Source: PALSA-1006 sp041660815
GTDB taxonomy: Bacteria > Pseudomonadota > Gammaproteobacteria > Burkholderiales > Gallionellaceae
Direction of reading: 5' to 3'
Length of the DNA: 64,000 nucleotides
Assembly: GCA_041660815.1 (NCBI GenBank)
Contig: JBAZVN010000007.1
Coordinates: forward strand, 1-64,000
This document shows, piece after piece, positions 54,079-62,548 of this stretch. The translations under genes and the position numbers were made by a program. The notes under the pieces were generated by a model. The model was not told the origin of the DNA, did not search any database, and worked only from the letters and a program-made list of their open reading frames with translations. Each line of letters starts with the position of its first letter. Positions within the stretch are counted from its first letter, which is position 1.

Positions 54079-55983
54079 ATGAGCAATACCGCCACACAAA
54101 ACCGCGAAACAATGGGCTTCCAAACGGAAGTTAAGCAATTATTGCAACTGATGATTCATTCGCTGTATTCGAATCGCGAGATATTTTTGCGCGAATTGAT
54201 TTCGAATGCGGCCGATGCCAGCGACAAATTGCGCTTTGAAGCACTGCATAACGCCAGTCTGTTCGAGAACGATTCCGAACTGAAGATCCATATCAACTAT
54301 GACAAGACCGCGCGCACGCTGACCATCAGCGATAACGGTATCGGCATGAGCCGCGACGAAGTGATCAATAATCTGGGCACGATTGCCAAGTCCGGCACCC
54401 GCGAATTCTTCTCACGCCTGTCCGGCGATCAACAAAAAGATGCCAACCTGATCGGTCAATTTGGAGTGGGTTTCTACTCGGCTTTTATCGTGGCCGACAA
54501 AGTCACTGTCACCACGCGTCGCGCCGGTGAAAAAACCGATCAGGGCGTACGCTGGGAATCCGAAGGCGCGGGCGAATTTGATATTGAAATGGTCGAAAAA
54601 GAAGCGCGCGGTACCGAGATTGTTTTGCACCTGCGCGCAGATCAGGATGACCTGCTGAGCGGCACAAAAATCCGCTCCATTATTCGCAAATATTCCGACC
54701 ATATCGTGCAACCGATAGTCATGAAAAAAGAAGAATGGAAAGACGGAGCGCAGCAAGTATTAGACGAAGACGAAACGGTCAATCAGGCGGTGGCACTCTG
54801 GGCACGCTCCAAGTCAGACATACAAGATACTGAATACAAAGAGTTTTATAAGCATGTCGGGCATGATTTTGAAGATCCGCTGGCATGGACACACGCGCGC
54901 GTTGAAGGCCGTCAGGAATACACGCAGCTGCTGTACATTCCATCGCGCGCGCCGTTTGACATGTGGGAACGCGATGCGATTCACGGTGTAAAACTGTATG
55001 TGCGCCGCGTATTTATCATGGACGATGCCGAACAACTGATGCCGCGTTATATGCGCTTTGTGCGCGGCGTGGTGGATTCCAACGACTTGCCGCTCAACGT
55101 ATCGCGCGAGATTCTGCAGGAGTCCAAAGACATCGAAGCCATCCGCTCCGGCTGCACGAAAAAAGTGTTGGGCTTGCTGGAAGATTTGGCCAAGAACGAC
55201 GCGGAAAAATATACTAAATTCTGGGGTGAATTTGGTCGCGTACTCAAAGAAGGAATCGGCGAAGACCATAGCAACAAAGACAAAATTGCCGGTTTAATCC
55301 GCTTTGCTTCCACCGCTTCCGACACTGCGGATGAAACTGTCTCACTGGCGGATTACATCGCCCGCATGAAAGAAGGCCAGGACAAGATTTACTACATCAC
55401 GGCAGACAGCTTTAACGCCGCCAAAAACAGCCCGCATCTGGAAGTATTCCGCAAAAAAGGCATCGAAGTATTGCTGCTGTCCGACCGCGTGGATGAATGG
55501 GTGGTAAGCAACCTGTTTGAATTCGAAACCAAGCAACTGGTATCGGTTGCCAAAGGCGGGCTGGATTTGGGCGCGCTGGAAGACGAAGCCGAGAAAAAAG
55601 AGCAGGAAAGTGTCGCATCAGAAATGAAAGACTTGACCGACAAAATCACCTCCAGCTTGGGTGAAAAGGTCAAAGAAGTACGCGTCACGCACCGCCTCAC
55701 CGACTCCCCTGCTTGCCTGGTTGCCGATGAACATGACATGAGTGCAAATCTGGCGAGGTTGCTTAAATCGGCGGGTCAGAAAGCGCCCACCTCCAAACCC
55801 ATTCTGGAAATCAATCCCAAGCATCCGGTGGTGTTGCGTTTAAAGGTTGAAGAAAGCAAGTTCGACGATTGGGTGTCGGTATTATTTGACCAAGCCTTGT
55901 TGGCCGAAGGCGGCCAGTTGGATGATCCGGCCAGCTTTGTAAAACGCGTTAACCAGTTAATGCTGGAATTAAGCGGCAAATAA
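54079..55983 (+). CDS. htpG: Molecular chaperone HtpG (Hsp90)
   Basis: 634 residues from ATG 54079, with GGAG eight bases upstream; an in-frame TTG at 54058 is less likely. The N-terminal GHKL ATPase is intact: YSNREIFLRELISNAADASDKLR, ISDNGIGMSRDEVI and IGQFGVGFYSAF. The middle domain has the catalytic Arg in LPLNVSREILQ, and the C-terminal dimerisation domain ends LMLELSGK. It refolds proteins under stress. I could not find a heat-shock sigma-32 promoter with confidence. A strong terminator follows. Confidence 0.98.
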   Translation: MSNTATQNRETMGFQTEVKQLLQLMIHSLYSNREIFLRELISNAADASDKLRFEALHNASLFENDSELKIHINYDKTARTLTISDNGIGMSRDEVINNLGTIAKSGTREFFSRLSGDQQKDANLIGQFGVGFYSAFIVADKVTVTTRRAGEKTDQGVRWESEGAGEFDIEMVEKEARGTEIVLHLRADQDDLLSGTKIRSIIRKYSDHIVQPIVMKKEEWKDGAQQVLDEDETVNQAVALWARSKSDIQDTEYKEFYKHVGHDFEDPLAWTHARVEGRQEYTQLLYIPSRAPFDMWERDAIHGVKLYVRRVFIMDDAEQLMPRYMRFVRGVVDSNDLPLNVSREILQESKDIEAIRSGCTKKVLGLLEDLAKNDAEKYTKFWGEFGRVLKEGIGEDHSNKDKIAGLIRFASTASDTADETVSLADYIARMKEGQDKIYYITADSFNAAKNSPHLEVFRKKGIEVLLLSDRVDEWVVSNLFEFETKQLVSVAKGGLDLGALEDEAEKKEQESVASEMKDLTDKITSSLGEKVKEVRVTHRLTDSPACLVADEHDMSANLARLLKSAGQKAPTSKPILEINPKHPVVLRLKVEESKFDDWVSVLFDQALLAEGGQLDDPASFVKRVNQLMLELSGK

Positions 55984-56005
55984 TTTAGCCAATTATTAAT
56001 CAGAC

Positions 56006-56042
56006 AATCCCCTTACCCGGCAACGGTTAAGGGGATTTTTTT
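56006..56042 (+). terminator. Intrinsic terminator of htpG
   Basis: AATCCCCTTA-CC and GGTTAAGGGGATT form a 12-base-pair stem with one bulge and a short CGGCAAC-type loop, followed by a run of T (56036-56042). It begins 23 bases after the htpG stop. Confidence 0.9.
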
Positions 56043-56083
56043 GGCCTATGCAATCGCAAATTTTATTCAACAGCAATTCAAGC

Positions 56084-56189
56084 CACAGAGATCACAGAGA
56101 AAAACAAAAGATGAGCATCGATTTGTTGTTACCTGTTGGGTGAGTACGAAAATCTGAAAAGAACCTTGGCTTTCTCTGTGATCTCTGTG
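56084..56189. repeat. Long-spaced perfect inverted repeat (MITE-like)
   Basis: CACAGAGATCACAGAGAAA at 56084-56102 has its exact reverse complement TTTCTCTGTGATCTCTGTG at 56171-56189, 68 bases apart. Outside the arms GCC and GGC continue the pairing after a short interruption. The 280-bp gap between htpG and the sigma factor gene holds little else. Such CACAGAG-type units recur in many environmental genomes (recollection). Confidence 0.75.
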
Positions 56190-56323
56190 TTCTCAGTGGC
56201 AAATATGTTTTTGAATTTATTTTTACTTTAAAATCAATAAGTTATAAAAAATCACGGAAACGCCCTTAAGTTTTCCTAAATCAGGCCGATGAGAAACGCG
56301 TAACCCCATCAATAGGAAACGCC

Positions 56324-56983
56324 GTGAACATCAAAGACTTTATGCCCTGGGTCAGAGTGATTGCCGTCGAAATCTACCGCCCCTTGCCTGCTTGCATCAT
56401 GCTGGACGATCTCGTCCAAGACGGCATGATCGGTCTGATCATGGCATTTCGTGAATTCAAAACGGATGCGGGCATCCCTTTCAACACGTTCGCCGGCAAT
56501 AAAATCAGATGGTCAATTATGGACGGCTTGCGCGCTGGTGATTGGGCTGAAAGATCGGTACGGGGGCGCGCCAATAAACTCGCAAAAACAATCGATAAGC
56601 TGCAATCCGCACTGCACCGCGAACCAACCAAGAGTGAAATTGCGGAAGCACTGGGAATTCGCGTGAGCGATGTGAGCAGCATTTTAGGCGAAGCCTACGG
56701 CTATAATTTTATAAGCATCGATGATGAAAACCTTGTTGAAATTCATAGCATTGCAGACTCGAATCTGGATCCATCCAGCATTGTCGAGCGACGCATGACT
56801 TATACACGCGCCCTTGCCGGGCTTAGAATGCTTGATCCCAAAGAAAGAAAAGCTTTTATCTTGCGCATCATGTGCGACATGAGCGGACGTCAAGCTGCCG
56901 ATGAAATGGGCATCAGCGAATCTCGCGTAAGCCAACTGTATAAATCAGCCAGCGAAAAACTGGCAGAATACGTGTCATGCTAA
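56324..56983 (+). CDS. FliA-like RNA polymerase sigma factor (sigma-28 class)
   Basis: 219 residues, GTG start at 56324 with AGGAAAC upstream. Region 2 reads MLDDLVQDGMIGLIMAFREF and KIRWSIMDGLRAGDWAERSVR, close to FliA (DELRSRDWVPRSVR). Region 3 follows (EPTKSEIAEALGI), and region 4 is a helix-turn-helix (SGRQAADEMGISESRVSQLYKSA). There is no region 1.1. In flagellate relatives FliA lies with flagellar genes; here none are near, so this is either the displaced flagellar factor or a paralogue for another regulon. The HDOD and HD-GYP genes downstream could be targets. Confidence 0.85.
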   Translation: MNIKDFMPWVRVIAVEIYRPLPACIMLDDLVQDGMIGLIMAFREFKTDAGIPFNTFAGNKIRWSIMDGLRAGDWAERSVRGRANKLAKTIDKLQSALHREPTKSEIAEALGIRVSDVSSILGEAYGYNFISIDDENLVEIHSIADSNLDPSSIVERRMTYTRALAGLRMLDPKERKAFILRIMCDMSGRQAADEMGISESRVSQLYKSASEKLAEYVSC

Positions 56984-57069
56984 ATATGACAATATAATCA
57001 TAATATTATTGATGCGCCTGGGGATTTACAAAACACTCATGCAACACAATTTTCAGGTCGTGCAACGGT

Positions 57070-57075
57070 TATAAT
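57070..57075 (+). promoter_or_regulatory. Possible -10 box for the HDOD gene
   Basis: A perfect TATAAT lies 40 bases before the ATG at 57116. No good -35 box is found at 16-18 bases upstream (TTTTCA is only 14 away), so confidence is low. Confidence 0.3.
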
Positions 57076-57115
57076 GGACGCCGTTTACAAACTTCCTTTT
57101 GCATCCTGATCCACC

Positions 57116-57964
57116 ATGAAAAATATCAATATTGCCGACGAGCAAATCCTGTTGGACAAAGTTCTCGGCAGCCAAATCAAAATTCCACCTCAACCGGCGA
57201 TTCTTGCGGAAATTGATAAACTCCTCAACAAACCCAATAACCCTCTCACTGCAATCGGCGATTTAATCAACAAGGATGTCGGACTGAGTGGTGCGATTTT
57301 TAAACTGGTTAATTCTTCGTTCTACCAATACTCTACGCCGATCAACACCATACAAAAAGCCATTACCATCCTCGGGATAACTCAAGTATCAAATTTAATC
57401 AAAGGGTTATCGTTGCGCACTGCGATTGATGGAAACGAAGTCGCCTATGAAAAATTCTGGGAGCGCTCGGACGAAATTGCTACTTTTTGCGCGATCATCG
57501 CCAAGAAGCAAATCTCCGCATGCAATATCGCTGTCGATCAAGCATATATGGCCGGGCTTTTCCATGAATGCGGCGTCCCCATTTTGATGCAACGTTTTCC
57601 GGATTATTGCCAGTCTTTTCGCCTCAATCAGGGCACGCATTGGCCGGACTTTCATGAAGAAGACCGCCGTTTCAACACCGACCATACCGTGGTTGGATTT
57701 TTGGTAACCAAACATTGGAATCTCCCGCAGTTTATTTGCGATGCCGTACGCTTTCATCACGACCGGCTTAATGTTGATCACGTCGCATTAACCCTGGTTT
57801 CCATGTTACAAATGGCGCGCCATTTGCATAAACGTGCACATCGATTGAATGATTTCGAATGGCCCGCTTTAAAGGATAGCGTTCTGGAAGAAATTGGTGT
57901 CGGGCGCGATGGAGCGGGTGAGTTTATGGAAGATGTGCTGGAAAAGTTTACCCAACAACAATAG
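57116..57964 (+). CDS. HDOD-domain signalling protein
   Basis: 282 residues. The HDOD domain spans most of it: IPPQPAILAEIDKLL, INKDVGLSGAIFKLVNSSFY, TIQKAITILGITQVSNLIKGL, and a reduced HD site AYMAGLFHECGVPIL with VDFHHD-like VRFHHDRL near the end. It follows the sigma factor gene by 132 bases and is 63 bases upstream of the HD-GYP regulator gene, the usual company of HDOD proteins. It probably acts as a regulator in that circuit, not as an enzyme. Confidence 0.88.
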   Translation: MKNINIADEQILLDKVLGSQIKIPPQPAILAEIDKLLNKPNNPLTAIGDLINKDVGLSGAIFKLVNSSFYQYSTPINTIQKAITILGITQVSNLIKGLSLRTAIDGNEVAYEKFWERSDEIATFCAIIAKKQISACNIAVDQAYMAGLFHECGVPILMQRFPDYCQSFRLNQGTHWPDFHEEDRRFNTDHTVVGFLVTKHWNLPQFICDAVRFHHDRLNVDHVALTLVSMLQMARHLHKRAHRLNDFEWPALKDSVLEEIGVGRDGAGEFMEDVLEKFTQQQ

Positions 57965-58027
57965 GTTGATTCAGTCTTCATTCAGTTGCAGAATACCCGC
58001 ACATATTTTTTTAAAGAGCACTTACCG

Positions 58028-59341
58028 ATGAATGCTTCTGTACAACCCGACGAAAATGCTCAGGCGGTCATCTTGTGTGTGGATGATGAACCCAATATTT
58101 TGAGTTCACTGCAGCGTTTGTTGCGCCGCGAAAACTACAAAGTCCTGACGGCTCCGAGCGCTGCCGAAGGTTTGATATTGCTTGAACAGCATCCGGTGGA
58201 CCTCGTAATGTCCGATATGCGTATGCCGGAAATGGACGGATCACAGTTTTTACAACAGGTACGCCAGCGTTGGCCGGAAACCGTGCGCATCCTGCTTACC
58301 GGTTACGCCGATGTGCAGTCAACCATGGCTGCCATTAACCAAGGTGAAATCTTCCGTTACATCGCCAAGCCGTGGGACGACAACGATGTATTGTTATTGG
58401 TTAAACATGCTTTGGAACGCAAACTCCTGCAACAGGACAAGCAGCGTCTTGAAGCACTTACCCAGGAGCAGAACGAGGCATTAAAAACACTCAACGCCAG
58501 CTTGGAAGTAAAGGTTCAGGAGCGTACCCGTGCACTGCAGGAAGCTTTGCACGAAGTCGAAAAATCCAACGGCGAACTGCGTAAAAATTTCCTGACTTCC
58601 GTGGCCATTTTTTCCAATTTAATGGAATTACGTGCCGGCAATATAGGCGGACATTCCAGACGCGTTGCCGACTTCGCCCGAAAACTGGCGAACCAAATGA
58701 GCTTGCCCGCCGATGAAGTTCAGAACATAGTATTAGCGGGGCTGCTGCACGATATCGGCAAAATTGGACTGCCCGATACTTTGCTGATCAAATCGCTTCC
58801 CTCATTAACGCCGGATGAGCTTGCTGAATTGAGGCGCCATCCGCAAATTGCACAAACTGCGCTGACCCCGTTACCGCAACTAAAAAGCGCCGCCTCCTTA
58901 ATTCGCTCGCACCACGAGCGCTTCGACGGGCATGGCTATCCCGATCATTTATCCGGCTTCGCCATCCCCCTGGGCGCGCGCATCCTCACGCTCGCCAATG
59001 ATTATGACGCGTTGCAAAACGGCGGCATGTTGAGCGCCCCGCTCACCCCCGCAAAAGCCTATGAATTTATTGTGGAAGCGCGCGGCAAGCGCTACGATCC
59101 TTCCGTGGTTGATGCCTTTAAGGAATTGATCGGCAGCCCGGATTCCCAGGAGGAGGTGGCCGTTAAAATGCACTCGGCAGATATCAAGCCAGGCATGATA
59201 TTGGCAAAAGGTTTATTTACCAGCGACGGCTTGTTATTGCTATTTAAAGATTGCGTGATGGATGAGAAATTAATCGAGCAGATGATTAAATATGAACAGT
59301 CAGAAAAAAAACCGCTGACTTTCTGGATCAAGTCAAAGTAG
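58028..59341 (+). CDS. Response regulator with HD-GYP c-di-GMP phosphodiesterase
   Basis: 437 residues from ATG 58028 (MNASVQPDENAQAV); a start 14 codons earlier is possible. The receiver domain (about 15-130) has CVDDEPNIL and acceptor Asp in LVMSDMRMPEMDG. A coiled coil (about 135-195) leads to HD-GYP: GLLHDIGKIGLPD, LRRHPQIAQ, HHERFDGHGYPDHLSG and LANDYDAL. The metal-binding residues and GYP motif are intact, so it should degrade c-di-GMP. The 3' end overlaps the convergent GGDEF gene by 14 bases. Confidence 0.93.
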   Translation: MNASVQPDENAQAVILCVDDEPNILSSLQRLLRRENYKVLTAPSAAEGLILLEQHPVDLVMSDMRMPEMDGSQFLQQVRQRWPETVRILLTGYADVQSTMAAINQGEIFRYIAKPWDDNDVLLLVKHALERKLLQQDKQRLEALTQEQNEALKTLNASLEVKVQERTRALQEALHEVEKSNGELRKNFLTSVAIFSNLMELRAGNIGGHSRRVADFARKLANQMSLPADEVQNIVLAGLLHDIGKIGLPDTLLIKSLPSLTPDELAELRRHPQIAQTALTPLPQLKSAASLIRSHHERFDGHGYPDHLSGFAIPLGARILTLANDYDALQNGGMLSAPLTPAKAYEFIVEARGKRYDPSVVDAFKELIGSPDSQEEVAVKMHSADIKPGMILAKGLFTSDGLLLLFKDCVMDEKLIEQMIKYEQSEKKPLTFWIKSK

Positions 59342-62300
59342 ACGGAGGGCTACAAAATACAAACTTGTTTTTGCCCTCCTGCTTCGCCACATACATCGCC
59401 CTGTCGGCCTGCTTGAGCAAGCCTTCTTCACGAATCGCATCCTGCGGATACAGGGCAATACCGATACTGGTGCTGGAATGAACTTGCACACCTTCCAGCT
59501 CAAACGGCTTAGCAAAACTATCAATGATTTTTTGCGCCACCTGTACGGCATCTTGGCCGGATGAAATTTCCGGCAGGATCACCGTAAATTCATCTCCCGC
59601 CAAGCGTGACACAGTATCGGACTCGCGCACGCAGGCAGTCAATCTGGCAGCAACCTGTTGCAGTAATTGATCACCGGCTTGATGCCCCAAGGTATCATTG
59701 ACCGACTTAAAGCCATCCAGATCGAGGAACATCAGCGCGGTTTTATGCCGCCCGCGCTTGGCGCTCACCAACACCCGATGCAAGCGATCCATAAATAGGG
59801 CACGATTGGGCAAGTTGGTCAGCGCGTCATAATGCGCCATGTGTTCAATACGTGCTTCGGCGATTTTACGCTCCGAAATATCTTCCAAAATGGCGATAAA
59901 ATGACTGATATTTCCCTGCGCATCCATTATCGGAGTGATGGTCTGGCGCAAATAAATATCGCTGCCGTCTTTGCGTCTATCCTGCATCTCGTTGCGCCAT
60001 ACTTCCCCGCGCAAAATCGTTGACCATAGCGTTTCATAGTAGCTGCTACTTTCTTTACCCGAGTTCAGCAAACGCGGTGTCAGGCCGATTGCTTCATCCT
60101 CGGCATATCCGGTTAAGCTAGTAAAAGCATTATTCACCCACAAGATACGACCGGCTTTATCCGCGACAAACACCCCGTTCGCCGATGCGGATAGTGCATT
60201 GCGCAACAGCTCTAATTGCCGCTGATCCTGCGCGGTTTCAACCGCGACACAAATCCGGCTCACAATACCGGACAAACGTTGCAACGTTTCCGGCGCATCA
60301 AAGCTCTTGGCATATTTTGAATACAGGGTAAGCACGCCGTAAATTTCACCGCGCACGATCAATGGCAACGCCAAAAATGCACTTGCCCCCTGCTCTCCCA
60401 GCCAGGAGGGATAGAGCGGCTCTGTCGTCTTTAAAATCTGCATTTGACCGGTTCTGATGGCGGTTCCGGTCGGCCCTCTACTGTGCGCCGGATCATCCCA
60501 ACGCACGCCGAGTTGCTCCAACTCGGCACGATTCTTCAGAGCGGCACGCACCGTAAGTGTGCCGTTGGTTTTTTTACTGCCAATCCATGCATATTGGAAA
60601 TTGAAAATATTGACCACTTCGATACAAATATATTCAAAAACCTCGTTGATCGACTTGCCCTGCAATAGCTGCTGATTAATACCCTGAAACAACTGCTCGA
60701 TGCCCTGCAACTGGCGCCGCTCGCTAATATCCTGAACGGTGCCCAGAGAGCGCAAGGCTTTGCCGTGCGCGTCAAACTCGCTCTCGCAACGCTCATGTAC
60801 AAATTTCACCCGGCCATCCGGGAATAACAAACGGTGTTCAATTTCATAGGCAGATTTGCTTTTCAGCGAATTCAAATAGGCACTGTTTACCGCATCGCGA
60901 TCATCCGGATGAATTGCATTTAGAAAAGCCTCATAGGAAGCGCCAAACTGACTTTGATCAATTTCAAAAATACGGAATATTTCAGCCGACCATACCAGGG
61001 TATCACTGCTCAAATCCAGCATCCAGCTGCCCAATTGTGCAACGCGCTGAGCTTCCGTCAGACTGGCCTGACTGTCCCGCAAAGCACTCTCAATTTGCTT
61101 GCGCTCGGTAATATCATAGAACCAACCCAGCACAGCCCCTTCTTCGCCATATTTCAAACTCAAATAGGAAGCCAACACCCATTTGATTTTCCCGTCCGGA
61201 ATACGCAATTCAAGCAATTGGTTATTCACACTCTCGCCTTGCGCCAAAAGTTCCAGAATGTAGGCATATTCCTGCGGATTGGCGTAGTAGTTGCGGGGGT
61301 CAATTCCAACAACTTGGTCGGGCTGCGCCTCAATTAATTCGGCATAACGTTGATTGGAGAACAACACTTTATTAGCAGTCAAACTGGCAATACGCACGGC
61401 AATCGGGCTGGTTTCCAACATGTAACGAAAACGACTTTCATTTTCCTGCAACTGCTGCCGCTGCTCCAATTCATGTTGTTGCTCTGCCTCCAATTTGCGG
61501 TTGGTCCAGAGCAGGCGCAGGGTCAAATAAACAATCATCGCGGCAGCCAAAATAGCCGCAATCAGTGCGATCCGATATTGGTTCCACACATCGCGCAGCG
61601 TAAATTCGGGGGCATCATCAAACGGTGGCATGCGCAATTCACGTAACAATTCCGCGACCGGCGTGTAGTCCACCGGAATCGAAAATCCCTGAATTTGCAT
61701 ACCGCGTGCTTCTGCGCTATTTTCGTTCAGCAAAAACAGTGCCGCAGCGACTTGCCGCGCCAGCTCGCCGTCACTGTGCGGCAAAGCAACAAACGGCCAT
61801 TCGGGATAAAGCCGCGTCGAGTAAAAATACGGAAATTTTGCATTAGTTTGGCGATTGATTATCTTGATTTTTGCCAGATCGAGCCGGCCTTCCTTTGCCA
61901 AACCCTCCAGCACTCCGGTACGTACAAATCCGGCATCCGCCTTGCCTGACAGCACGGCATCCACCACATTGTCATGCGGCATTCCGGTAAGCATCAGCTT
62001 GGCGGCTTTGGGAAGCAATAGTCCGGCTTGCTTGAGTTCCAGCGCCTGCATCTGATATCCACCCAAGGATTCAGTACTGGTGGTGGCTATTTTTTTTCCG
62101 CGCAATGAGTTTAGCGAATCCAATTTACTTTCACCGGCCAGGGTAAATATCACGCCACCGAAAACATTCACCGGACGCCCCTGCTCCAACATGGATAACG
62201 TGGCAAGCGGAGAAGACAAACCGTTACGGTACGCCAACAAAACAAAATGCCCCGAGTTGGTTAACACGAAGTCCAGCTTTTGGCTGGCTACCGCCGCATT

Positions 62301-62546
62301 CATCTCTGGAAAAGTTAAGGCCTCAACGACAAAATCATGTTGCGGAATGGCGCGTTTTAATGCCATCGCCAACGGTTGCCATTGCGCCAAGGTTTGCGGT
62401 TTGGGACGAAATGCCAATACGCCAATTTTTACCGGTTCGGCCATGGCAGAAAATATCACGCCGAACTCAAGCACAACACACACCCACAGCAGACGGAAAG
62501 CGAGTGCACAAGGCCAAATTAATTGCAACACGTTGTTTTTAAACAT
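59328..62546 (-). CDS. PhnD-like sensor, PAS/GAF and diguanylate cyclase protein
   Basis: 1072 residues. A signal or anchor is followed by a periplasmic PhnD/phosphonate-binding-like domain (about 40-300; KIGVLAFRPKPQTLAQWQPL, VLTNSGHFVLL, DAVLSGKADAGFVRTG), a membrane helix (about 330-350), PAS (375-490), PAS_3 (510-625), GAF (640-790), PAS (about 795-905), then GGDEF. The active site is SRLAGDEFTVIL, an AGDEF variant that is usually active, with RESD as inhibitory site. The ligand may be a small anion or organic compound. It starts two bases after the histidine kinase stop, so the two are co-transcribed, and its end overlaps the HD-GYP gene, which has the opposite activity. Confidence 0.92.
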   Translation of the reverse strand: MFKNNVLQLIWPCALAFRLLWVCVVLEFGVIFSAMAEPVKIGVLAFRPKPQTLAQWQPLAMALKRAIPQHDFVVEALTFPEMNAAVASQKLDFVLTNSGHFVLLAYRNGLSSPLATLSMLEQGRPVNVFGGVIFTLAGESKLDSLNSLRGKKIATTSTESLGGYQMQALELKQAGLLLPKAAKLMLTGMPHDNVVDAVLSGKADAGFVRTGVLEGLAKEGRLDLAKIKIINRQTNAKFPYFYSTRLYPEWPFVALPHSDGELARQVAAALFLLNENSAEARGMQIQGFSIPVDYTPVAELLRELRMPPFDDAPEFTLRDVWNQYRIALIAAILAAAMIVYLTLRLLWTNRKLEAEQQHELEQRQQLQENESRFRYMLETSPIAVRIASLTANKVLFSNQRYAELIEAQPDQVVGIDPRNYYANPQEYAYILELLAQGESVNNQLLELRIPDGKIKWVLASYLSLKYGEEGAVLGWFYDITERKQIESALRDSQASLTEAQRVAQLGSWMLDLSSDTLVWSAEIFRIFEIDQSQFGASYEAFLNAIHPDDRDAVNSAYLNSLKSKSAYEIEHRLLFPDGRVKFVHERCESEFDAHGKALRSLGTVQDISERRQLQGIEQLFQGINQQLLQGKSINEVFEYICIEVVNIFNFQYAWIGSKKTNGTLTVRAALKNRAELEQLGVRWDDPAHSRGPTGTAIRTGQMQILKTTEPLYPSWLGEQGASAFLALPLIVRGEIYGVLTLYSKYAKSFDAPETLQRLSGIVSRICVAVETAQDQRQLELLRNALSASANGVFVADKAGRILWVNNAFTSLTGYAEDEAIGLTPRLLNSGKESSSYYETLWSTILRGEVWRNEMQDRRKDGSDIYLRQTITPIMDAQGNISHFIAILEDISERKIAEARIEHMAHYDALTNLPNRALFMDRLHRVLVSAKRGRHKTALMFLDLDGFKSVNDTLGHQAGDQLLQQVAARLTACVRESDTVSRLAGDEFTVILPEISSGQDAVQVAQKIIDSFAKPFELEGVQVHSSTSIGIALYPQDAIREEGLLKQADRAMYVAKQEGKNKFVFCSPPSTLT

Positions 62547-62548
62547 AA

